Shown: piece after piece, positions 52,601 through 61,357 of the stretch | Position numbering within the stretch: position 1 is the first letter of the stretch | Layout of the letters: each line of letters starts with the position of its first letter | Assembly: GCF_023700745.1 (NCBI RefSeq) | Contig: NZ_JAMPYG010000002.1 | Span: 1-64,000 of the forward strand | Length of the DNA: 64,000 nucleotides | Origin: Rhodoferax sp. | GTDB lineage: Bacteria > Pseudomonadota > Gammaproteobacteria > Burkholderiales > Burkholderiaceae_C | Direction: 5' to 3' | The notes under the pieces: generated by a model | What the model saw: the letters and a program-made list of their open reading frames with translations, nothing else | Database searches by the model: none | Told to the model about the DNA's origin: nothing | Position numbers and translations under genes: made by a program

Positions 52601-53685
52601 CCGGGCTGTCCGGCTTGCGCCTGCTCCAGCCTCAGGTAAACGTTGCCACCCGGCCAGTGCAGACCATCCGGGGTGTCAAACCGCAAGGACTCGGTGAAAA
52701 ACTCAAAACCGGATGGCAACCGCTGTCCGCCCAAGCGCCCCAGCACGCGCTGTACGGCCAGCGCCTGCAGCTCTTTCCCCAAAGCGACCTGTACTTCTGT
52801 CAGGGCCACATCGGCTGCGACCTGGGTGATGCGGCCCTGGGCTACGTCCATCCAGGCGCGCAGCGCACCCCGGCCCTTGGTCAGGTCCACCCCCAGAGGC
52901 ATGTATTGGCGCAACGCAGACAGGTCGGCGCGTTCAAATGCCGCATGCAGTTGCCCCTCCCAGTCCTGCCAGCGACCGTTCCGGCTTGCCAACAAGGGCT
53001 GCAAAAACTTGCCTCGCAAAGTAAAACGGCTACCAAGAGACTCGGGCGGGGTGGCGTCCAGCCGCATGTCGTGGTGACGGCCACGGTTGCGCACCACCAC
53101 CGACACTTGTTGCAGCAACAGCGGCTCGCCCGCCAGTTGCTCGTCGGTCCAGCGCAGCGTGCCGTCGTGAATGGCAAACTCCAGCTGCGAAAAAAACCAG
53201 TCCAGCGCCGCACTGTCGGCTTGCCGGGTATTCGAAAAATCCAGTCCGCCAATGGTGATTTTTCCGTCGGCGGCGCGCCGGATGTCAAGCTCGGGCCGAT
53301 CAATGTAAATTTGTTCAAAACCCAAACGCCACAATGAACGCGGCGATACGGCAATCAGGATCCGCGGCAAACGCAGGGCCACCCGGTCTTTCGCATCGAG
53401 CAGGGTGACGTCGGTCAACTCAAATGACGGCACCATGCCCTTGGACTGGGCTTGCACCGCCCCCACCCGCACCCTTACCCCCAGGGCCTGCGAAACCCGC
53501 GACTCCAGCTGCGGGCGAAATTCGCCGATTCGCGGCACAATCACCCAGTGCAGCGCCCCCCAGGCCAGACCGAGCAGCAGCCACGCCAATACCACCGCAG
53601 CCAGCAGCCATCGCGTCAGACTCGACCAGGTTTTCAGCAGTTTGGAGGGAAGGGGCGACACATTGATTCGATTAAAGTTGCTCAA
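49600..53685 (-). CDS. YhdP family AsmA-like protein (TIGR02099 type), TTG start
   Basis: 1361 aa; N-terminal TM; long beta-rich AsmA-like body; C-terminal NPAVGLGTFLAQMFLRRPLIESATQEFHIDGPWANPQI. Confidence 0.92.
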   Translation of the reverse strand: MSNFNRINVSPLPSKLLKTWSSLTRWLLAAVVLAWLLLGLAWGALHWVIVPRIGEFRPQLESRVSQALGVRVRVGAVQAQSKGMVPSFELTDVTLLDAKDRVALRLPRILIAVSPRSLWRLGFEQIYIDRPELDIRRAADGKITIGGLDFSNTRQADSAALDWFFSQLEFAIHDGTLRWTDEQLAGEPLLLQQVSVVVRNRGRHHDMRLDATPPESLGSRFTLRGKFLQPLLASRNGRWQDWEGQLHAAFERADLSALRQYMPLGVDLTKGRGALRAWMDVAQGRITQVAADVALTEVQVALGKELQALAVQRVLGRLGGQRLPSGFEFFTESLRFDTPDGLHWPGGNVYLRLEQAQAGQPGRGEFKADRLDLAALAQITSRLPLAATVRERLQIYAPKGQVDTVQASWQGELSAPQSYAASGRVSRLELAAVAPAPGIKGLDMDFDFDQQGGQARLALTAGSVDLPGIFQEPRIPIETLAADARWQRQGDRIAVQLDKVKFANADAEGEAQIKWETADPAKSVSRALYPGVLDLQANLSRAEGKQVHRYLPLVIDQAARDYVRDAVLDGQASSVRFQVKGEIDQLPLVDPKKGAFKITAQVTDAKLAYVPPSLQDATDLPWPVLTDLSGELVIDRMQLLVNNARARLGEGTALQVTKVAARIDDLNHSRVLVDADFKGPLPELMRLVNTSPLRAMTGAALARSVVTGNADYKLRLELPVANINQSSVRGSILLAANDVQITPDSPKLTRTRGSVNFSETGFALSGVQARMLGGDVRLEGGWLLAPELPGTRRPPTLIRANGTASAEGLRQATELGFVARLAQQASGSAAYTATLGLRSGVSELVVNSNLQGLALSLPAPLVKSADALLPLRLETALLVAAPAPLQDRLTFSLANQLHVIYERDVSQDAPRVLRGAIEIGLDAQESAPLPITGVRANIRLNHFNVDAWHEVLTQATGAPVTGAALAAGSTTATSYLPDQLAVRSERLTFGGRQFNQVVVGGGREGAVWQANLQATELNGYLEYRLPNAQASGGNEGRVYARLARLTIAPSVASDVEALLEAQPASIPALDIVVDDFELRGKHLGRLEVQAVNRSAQTDVREWRLNQFNLSTPEASFVASGNWSALNAQASGAARALAGRSTGTRRTVMNFKLDVGDSGALLSRLGMKDVVRGGRGKLEGQVAWMGSPLSLDYPTLSGAVTVNVASGQFLKADPGIAKLLGVLSLQALPRRLTLDFRDVFSEGFAFDFLRGDVKIDQGMAFTNNLQMKGVNAAVLMEGSADIARETQDIKVVVIPEINTGTASLLATAINPAVGLGTFLAQMFLRRPLIESATQEFHIDGPWANPQITKVSRSAAPIQEIKP

Positions 53686-53693
53686 GCAGAATT

Positions 53694-56402
53694 ATGACCC
53701 GACCCTTCCTGGCCACCCACTCCCGTTTTGCCCAACGTGTACGCCGCCGATATGAAGCCGAATTAGCCCTGCTGGCCCCCGGCGTGCCCGATCCGGGACA
53801 CATGCAAAACACCTTTGAGGCGCTCCAGGCACAGGGGCACAACATGGCCAACGCGCTGCGCATCACACGCCAGCTGGTGCTTGAGCGGCTGCTGTGTCTG
53901 GACTGCGAACAGCAACTGCCACTGGCCCGCGTCACCCAGGCCATGACCGAGCTGGCCGAATTCGCGCTCAACCACGCCCAGGCACAAGCCCAGTCAGCCC
54001 TCGATCAGACCCATGGCGCCCCACGCACACCGACAGGCCAGCGCGCCCAGGTCTGGATTGTGGGCATGGGCAAACTCGGCGCGCGCGAGCTCAATGTGTC
54101 CAGCGACATTGACCTGATTTACGTCTATGACGAAGACGGCGAAACGGCAGGGGATCTCCAGGGACGCGGGCGCATCACCAACCACGAATACTTTGGCAAG
54201 GTGGTGCGCGCGGTGTACGCGCTGGTGGGCGACACCACCGAGCATGGTTTTGTGTTCCGCGTCGATCTGGCCCTACGCCCTAATGGCAACTCCGGCCCGG
54301 CTGCGGTCTCGCTCGACGCGCTGGAGGAATACCTGCATGTGCAAGGGCGCGAATGGGAGCGCTTTGCCTGGCTCAAAAGCCGCGTCGTGGCACCGTTCGA
54401 GAGCGTCACCAGCGGTGCCACCCAGGCATTGAGAAAAATCGTGATGCCATTTGTCTTCCGACGCTACCTCGACTACAGCGTTTTCAATGCCTTGCGTGTG
54501 CTGCACCGGCAAATTCGCGAGCATGCCGCCAAACGCAGTACCGGCCACCCCGAGCGCGCCAATGATGTCAAGCTCTCTCGCGGCGGCATCCGCGAGATTG
54601 AGTTCACGGTGCAGCTGCTGCAAGTCGTGCGGGCAGGCCACTTCCCCGAATTGCGCACCCGCCCGACCCTGAGTGCGCTGCCGCGGCTGGTGCGCGCCAA
54701 CCTGATGTCGGAGCAGACCGCCCAGGCGCTGGCCCAGGCCTACGTCTTTTTGCGCCGGATTGAACACCGCATCCAGTACCTGGACGACCAGCAAACCCAT
54801 GTGCTGCCGACGCAGGACCACGACCTGGGCTGGATTGCCGAAACCATGGGTTTTGCCTCCTCGCAGGCGCTGCTGAGCCAGCTCGATGCCCATCGCGAGC
54901 TGGTGGCCCAGGAATTTGACAAACTGCTGGGCGGCCCCGAACCTGAATGCAAAGGCTGCAACAACGGCAAGTCCAACCATCGCAACCAGACCATTGACGA
55001 CCTGCTGCCACAGCTGGGCGACACCTTTCGCCAACGGCTTGAATCCTGGTGCCAGCACCCGCGCGTGCTGGCACTGCGCGACGAGGCCCGCGAGCGCCTG
55101 CAACGCCTGCTCGGGCGCACCGCGCAATGGGTGCGCGAAGACCGCGTGACGGAAGAAGCGGCCGTGCGTCTGGTGGACTGGATGGAACCCTTGCTGCGCC
55201 GCGAAAGCTACCTCGCCTTGCTGCTGGAGCGCCCGCAAGTGCACGAACGGCTGTTGCGCCTGCTCGGTGCCGCGCGCTGGCCGGCGCGCTATTTGCTGCT
55301 GCACCCTGGCGTGATCGACGAACTGGCCAGTCCGGCCATGATGGAGGAGCGCTTCAACGCCCAGGAGTTCGAGGCCGAACTAGACCACCGCCGGAAATCC
55401 CTGAGCGGCACCGGCGAGGACGACGAAGAAACCCTGCTCAACTTGCTGCGCCGCGGCCACCACGCCGAGGTGTTTCGCACCCTGGCACGGGATGTGGAGG
55501 GCAAGCTCACGGTAGAGCAGGTGGCCGACGACCTGAGTGCGCTGGCCGATGCAGTGCTGCGCATCACCACCCGCTGGTGCTGGGCCCACCTCAAAAAGGC
55601 GCACCGCGCGCAGCCCCAGTTCGGCATCATTGCCTACGGCAAGCTGGGTGGCAAGGAACTGGGCTACGGCAGCGATCTTGACATTGTGTTTGTTTTTGAC
55701 GACGACGATGAAGGCGCGCCGGAAGCCTATGCCGCGCTGGTGCGCAAGCTCATCAACTGGCTAACCGTCAAAACCGGCGAAGGCGACCTCTACGAAATTG
55801 ACACCGCGCTGCGCCCCAATGGCAACGCCGGGCTGCTGATCACCAGCTTCGCCGCTTATGCCAATTACCAGCAACAACGCGGCTCCAACACCGCCTGGAC
55901 CTGGGAACACCAGGCCATGACGCGCGCCCGCTGCGTGCTCGGTGATGCGTCCCTGCACGAACGTTTTGAGGCCGTGCGCAAAGCGGTGATCACCGCACCC
56001 CGTGATCCGATCAGCCTGCGCGCCGAGATTGTTGCCATGCGTGAGCGCATGGCCAGCGCAAATCCGGTCAAAAACGGAAAATTCGACATCAAACACAGCC
56101 CTGGTGGCATGATCGACGCCGAATTTGTCATGCAGTTCCTGGTGCTGTCGCAGTCTGCAGCCCACCCTGAATTGATCGCCAACGCGGGCAACATCGCGCT
56201 GCTGGAACGTGCTGAAAGCCTGGGCCTGCTGCCCGCAGGCGTAGGGCACGGCGCCGCCAGTGCCTACCGCGCCATGCGTCAGGTACAGCACAAGGCGCGC
56301 CTCAACGAAGAATCGATCCAACTCACGTCTGATGCCATGCCTGTCCAGCGCGATGCCATTCTGACCCTGTGGCGCCAGGTCTTTGCACCCTCTCACCCCT
56401 AG
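53694..56402 (+). CDS. glnE: Bifunctional [glutamine synthetase] adenylyltransferase/deadenylase
   Basis: GMGKLGARELNVSSDIDLIYVYDEDGET and second IAYGKLGGKELGYGSDLDIVFVFDDDD nucleotidyltransferase motifs. Confidence 0.96.
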   Translation: MTRPFLATHSRFAQRVRRRYEAELALLAPGVPDPGHMQNTFEALQAQGHNMANALRITRQLVLERLLCLDCEQQLPLARVTQAMTELAEFALNHAQAQAQSALDQTHGAPRTPTGQRAQVWIVGMGKLGARELNVSSDIDLIYVYDEDGETAGDLQGRGRITNHEYFGKVVRAVYALVGDTTEHGFVFRVDLALRPNGNSGPAAVSLDALEEYLHVQGREWERFAWLKSRVVAPFESVTSGATQALRKIVMPFVFRRYLDYSVFNALRVLHRQIREHAAKRSTGHPERANDVKLSRGGIREIEFTVQLLQVVRAGHFPELRTRPTLSALPRLVRANLMSEQTAQALAQAYVFLRRIEHRIQYLDDQQTHVLPTQDHDLGWIAETMGFASSQALLSQLDAHRELVAQEFDKLLGGPEPECKGCNNGKSNHRNQTIDDLLPQLGDTFRQRLESWCQHPRVLALRDEARERLQRLLGRTAQWVREDRVTEEAAVRLVDWMEPLLRRESYLALLLERPQVHERLLRLLGAARWPARYLLLHPGVIDELASPAMMEERFNAQEFEAELDHRRKSLSGTGEDDEETLLNLLRRGHHAEVFRTLARDVEGKLTVEQVADDLSALADAVLRITTRWCWAHLKKAHRAQPQFGIIAYGKLGGKELGYGSDLDIVFVFDDDDEGAPEAYAALVRKLINWLTVKTGEGDLYEIDTALRPNGNAGLLITSFAAYANYQQQRGSNTAWTWEHQAMTRARCVLGDASLHERFEAVRKAVITAPRDPISLRAEIVAMRERMASANPVKNGKFDIKHSPGGMIDAEFVMQFLVLSQSAAHPELIANAGNIALLERAESLGLLPAGVGHGAASAYRAMRQVQHKARLNEESIQLTSDAMPVQRDAILTLWRQVFAPSHP

Positions 56403-56417
56403 CCTCAGCCTGACGAC

Positions 56418-56879
56418 ATGCCAAAAACTGCCCTGATCACGCTCGTCGTTGTCACTGCCCTGCTGGGGGCCTGCAGCGATCGCATCAAAGACACCCACCC
56501 GCAACAACTGGTCAGCAAGCGCCAGACCATTTTCAAGAAATTCACCAAAACACTCGAACCCATGGGTCTGGTGGCACGGGATCGGCAAGATTACGTCAAG
56601 CCCGACTTCATGGCCAGCGCCCTGGCACTGCAAGAGCTCTCAAGCCAACCCTGGGCTTATTTCACCGCCGACGGCAATTACCCGCCGACCCGCGCCAAGC
56701 CCGAAGTCTGGAGCCAGCCCGGTGAATTCAAAAAAGCGCAGGATAACTACCTGGCGGCCATCGACACCCTGGTGCAGGTGGCAGGCAGCGCTGACCTGCC
56801 CAGCATCCGCGCCAGTGTGGAAACCGTGCAAAAAAGCTGCAAAAACTGCCACGACCAGTTCCGCAGCGACCGTCAATAG
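56418..56879 (+). CDS. Cytochrome c'-like protein, predicted lipoprotein
   Basis: Lipobox LLGACSD; C-terminal heme-binding CKNCH in KSCKNCHDQFRSDRQ. Confidence 0.82.
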   Translation: MPKTALITLVVVTALLGACSDRIKDTHPQQLVSKRQTIFKKFTKTLEPMGLVARDRQDYVKPDFMASALALQELSSQPWAYFTADGNYPPTRAKPEVWSQPGEFKKAQDNYLAAIDTLVQVAGSADLPSIRASVETVQKSCKNCHDQFRSDRQ

Positions 56880-56883
56880 GCTT

Positions 56884-56914
56884 GCCGCAACACCAACGGT
56901 GCGGCGAATTTTTT
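56884..56914 (+). terminator. Intrinsic terminator after the cytochrome c' gene
   Basis: gccgca-acaccaacgg-tgcggc-gaatttttt. Confidence 0.7.
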
Positions 56915-57408
56915 CAGGTATTCCGGATCTTCTTCACCAGCGCGGTGGTGGAGTACCCCGCCACAAACGGCAACGCCAGGGCCCGGCCACCCCAGGACTG
57001 CACCAGCGCCGTCTCCGGCAATTTGGCCATGTCGTAGTCACCGCCCTTGACCAGAATGTCGGGACGCACCTGGGCGATCAATTCAAACGGCGTGTCTTCA
57101 TCAAACCAGGCCACCAGACTGCTGCTGGCCAATGCGGCGATGACACAGGCGCGGTCCATTTCATTGTTCAACGGCCGGTCCGGTCCTTTGCCCAGACGTC
57201 GCGCCGATTCATCGGTATTAAGCGCCACCAGCAAGCTCGCACCCAGTGCGCGGGCTTGTGCCAGGTACATCACATGGCCCCGGTGCAACACGTCGAACAC
57301 GCCGTTGGTAAAAACCAGCGGCCGCGGCAAAGCGGCAACGCGCGCCGCCAGATCGCCTGGATGACACAGCTTGGCCGTCAAATCAGAAAAAACAGGGATT
57401 TCAGACAT
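56914..57408 (-). CDS. rfaE2: D-glycero-beta-D-manno-heptose 1-phosphate adenylyltransferase
   Basis: VFTNGVFDVLHRGHVMYLAQARALGASLLVALNTDESARRLGKGPDRPLNNEMDRACVIAAL. Confidence 0.93.
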   Translation of the reverse strand: MSEIPVFSDLTAKLCHPGDLAARVAALPRPLVFTNGVFDVLHRGHVMYLAQARALGASLLVALNTDESARRLGKGPDRPLNNEMDRACVIAALASSSLVAWFDEDTPFELIAQVRPDILVKGGDYDMAKLPETALVQSWGGRALALPFVAGYSTTALVKKIRNT

Positions 57409-57462
57409 GGGCCGAATGCTAGCAGGCATCCACGCCCCGGGCAGCTCAGGCCGATGGCCTTG

Positions 57463-57681
57463 TCATGAAGGCATGGACTGGGGCTTGCCTGAGTGAGCCT
57501 GGCGCGGGGCCAACCACGACTGCAGATTGGTAAAAACGGTCCGGCATCCGGCACAGCGGTATTGCCCGTTGGGCAGCAGTGCACCGCATGAAGCGCGGTC
57601 AATCACAGGCTGATAACAGGTGGAGCCGCACTCCCGGCACTGGTAGGCGGTCTTGAAATTGGTTTTGAAGCGTGTTGCCAT
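57463..57681 (-). CDS. Small Cys-rich (zinc-ribbon-like) conserved protein
   Basis: 72 aa; CRECGSTC...C...CAGC pattern in YQCRECGSTCYQPVIDRASCGALLPNGQYRCAGCRTVF. Confidence 0.65.
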   Translation of the reverse strand: MATRFKTNFKTAYQCRECGSTCYQPVIDRASCGALLPNGQYRCAGCRTVFTNLQSWLAPRQAHSGKPQSMPS

Positions 57682-57796
57682 GGCGGCAAACTTTAACGCC
57701 AGTCAGCACATCACAGAACAGAAAAAATGTAAGTCAATGTAAAACCCGCAACCAAACCAGCAAGCTCCCCGTCACGCCAGCCCCGACGCCTGCGAT

Positions 57797-58411
57797 TCAG
57801 CCCGGCTGGGTATCGATGAAGCTGGCACGCAGCATCAGCTTGTCCTGCAGCTTGACCAGGTTGGGGTACTGTTCGCGCCACGCCAATTGAGGGAAACGAA
57901 AATCCAGATAACCCAGCGACACACCGACCGCCACATCGGCCAGACTTAAATGAACGCCTGTGCAATAGGGTTTGTCGTCCAGATCCTTGCTGATGGCCAG
58001 CAAAGCAGCCGTCACCTTGCCAAGCTGCCGATCGATCCAGGCCTGACAGCGCTGGGCCTCCGTGCGACCACCCCAGGTGGCCTCCAGTCGCGCCAAAATG
58101 GCTGCATCCAGGATGCCATCGGCCAGGGCTTCCCAGGTTTTCACCTCGGCTCGCTCGCGCCCCACCGCAGGAATGAGTTTGCCCACCGGTGACAGGGTGT
58201 CCAGGTATTCCACAATGACCCGCGAGTCATAAATCACATCACCCGCTTCCATCACCAGACAAGGCACCTTGCCCAACGGGCTCGAAGCGGCGATGTTGGT
58301 ATTGGCGGACCACACGTCTTCCAGCACATAGTCGTAGTCAAGTTTTTTCTCGGCCATGACGATGCGTACTTTGCGCACATAAGGGCTGGTGTTGGATCCG
58401 ATCAGTTTCAT
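57797..58411 (-). CDS. Glutathione S-transferase family protein
   Basis: MKLIGSNTSPYVRKVRIVMAEKKLDYDY; LGKVPCLVMEAGDVIYDSRVIVEYLD. Confidence 0.93.
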   Translation of the reverse strand: MKLIGSNTSPYVRKVRIVMAEKKLDYDYVLEDVWSANTNIAASSPLGKVPCLVMEAGDVIYDSRVIVEYLDTLSPVGKLIPAVGRERAEVKTWEALADGILDAAILARLEATWGGRTEAQRCQAWIDRQLGKVTAALLAISKDLDDKPYCTGVHLSLADVAVGVSLGYLDFRFPQLAWREQYPNLVKLQDKLMLRASFIDTQPG

Positions 58412-58495
58412 GGTCATGTGACAGAGGTGCAATAAAAATTATGTTGCTTGCATTTTATACAGCGTTTCCCGCCTGAGCCCGGCCATCCGCACTGA

Positions 58496-59905
<1,410 letters not shown>

Positions 59906-59918
59906 CCGCCACGATCTG

Positions 59919-60479
59919 ATGGCCATCAAATCCACCATTTTCAAAGCCAGCCTGCAAATTGCCGACATCGACCACAGTTACTACGCCGACCATGCACTGA
60001 CCCTGGCGCGCCACCCCAGCGAAACCGACGAACGCATGATGGTCCGGCTGTGCGCACTGGCCTTGCAGGCCCACCAATTGCAGGACATGTGCGCTGGCGA
60101 TGGCACGCTGGCTTTTGGTGCCGGTTTATCAGACCCCGACGAACCCGACGTGTTGCTGCGCGATTTCACCGGACAAACGCGTCTGTGGATCGAAGTGGGG
60201 CAGCCCGAGGACAAGCCGCTGCTCAAGGCCTGCGGCAAGGCCGATGCGGTGGTGCTGTACTGTTTTGGCCAGGCTGCCGAGGTTTGGTGGCGTGGCATGG
60301 AGAACAAGCTGGCTCGCCCCAAAAACCTGCGCGTCTGGCGCATTCCCACGGCTGCTGCACAGGCCCTGATCCCCATGGCGCAACGCAGCATGACGCTGCA
60401 AGCCACGGTGCAGGAAGGCGTGCTGATGCTGGGTGACGGTACCCTTAACGTCGATATTGAACCGCTAAGCTGGAAGTAA
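59919..60479 (+). CDS. yaeQ: YaeQ family protein
   Basis: MAIKSTIFKASLQIADIDHSYYADHALTLARHPSETDERMMVRLCALALQA. Confidence 0.92.
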   Translation: MAIKSTIFKASLQIADIDHSYYADHALTLARHPSETDERMMVRLCALALQAHQLQDMCAGDGTLAFGAGLSDPDEPDVLLRDFTGQTRLWIEVGQPEDKPLLKACGKADAVVLYCFGQAAEVWWRGMENKLARPKNLRVWRIPTAAAQALIPMAQRSMTLQATVQEGVLMLGDGTLNVDIEPLSWK

Positions 60480-60554
60480 TTGACTGGCGTCAATTTCATG
60501 CAATGCCACAGGGATAACATGTTCCTGTTTCTTCCACTACGCACCTAACACATC

Positions 60555-61301
60555 ATGTCTGCACGTCTGCCCAACAAAGTTTCCATCATCACCGGCGCCG
60601 CTCAAGGCATCGGTCTGGCCACCGCGCTCAAGTTCGCCAAAGAAGGCGCCATTGTCATCATTTGCGACGTCAAGCAGGCCGGTGTCGACGAGGCCGTAGC
60701 GCAGTGCCGGGCACTGGGTGCCACGGCAGAAGGGTTTGTCATGGACGTGACCCAGCGCGCTATGGTCGATGCTGTGGTGGCGCAGGTCAAAGCCAAATTT
60801 GGCCGCATTGACGTGCTGGTCAACAACGCCGGCATCACCCAGGATGCGCGCCTGCAAAAAATGACTTTGGAGCAATTTGACAAGGTCATCGACGTGAACC
60901 TGCGCGGCGTGTTCCACTGCTCGCAAGCCGTTGCCGACGGCATGGTGGCCCAGGGCAGCGGCGTGATCCTGAACGCCAGCTCGGTGGTTGGCCTGTATGG
61001 CAACTTTGGCCAAACCAACTACGCTGCCACCAAGTTTGGCGTGATCGGTTTCACCAAGACCTGGAGCCGCGAACTCGGCCCCAAGGGCGTGCGCACCAAC
61101 GCGGTCGCACCCGGCTTCATCACCACGCCGATGGTGGCGGCCATGCCTGAAAAAGTGTTGCAGGACCTGGGTGCCAAGGTCGCCTTGCGCCGCCTCGGCA
61201 AGCCCGAGGAAATTGCCAACGTCTACGCCTTTTTGGCCAGCGACGAAGCCAGCTACATCAACGGCGAAGTGATCGAAGTTTCCGGCGGAATTTCCCTCTG
61301 A
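60555..61301 (+). CDS. fabG: 3-oxoacyl-ACP reductase (FabG-like SDR)
   Basis: [53 protein letters not shown]. Confidence 0.88.
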   Translation: MSARLPNKVSIITGAAQGIGLATALKFAKEGAIVIICDVKQAGVDEAVAQCRALGATAEGFVMDVTQRAMVDAVVAQVKAKFGRIDVLVNNAGITQDARLQKMTLEQFDKVIDVNLRGVFHCSQAVADGMVAQGSGVILNASSVVGLYGNFGQTNYAATKFGVIGFTKTWSRELGPKGVRTNAVAPGFITTPMVAAMPEKVLQDLGAKVALRRLGKPEEIANVYAFLASDEASYINGEVIEVSGGISL

Positions 61302-61309
61302 CACCTTGC

Positions 61310-61349
61310 GGGTCAGACCACTCGCAAAGCGACGTGCTCTGACCCCAAC
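61310..61349. repeat. REP-like palindromic element, copy 2 (exact reverse complement of 5065-5104)
   Basis: gggtcagaccactcgcaaagcgacgtgctctgaccccaac. Confidence 0.85.
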
Positions 61350-61357
61350 GGATCACC

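Noticed and set aside
50146-53337. Long plus-strand ORFs (392 and 551 aa) opposite the YhdP-like gene
   Set aside because: Antisense shadows of a strongly supported 1361-aa gene; translations are Arg/Gln/His-rich without domain motifs.
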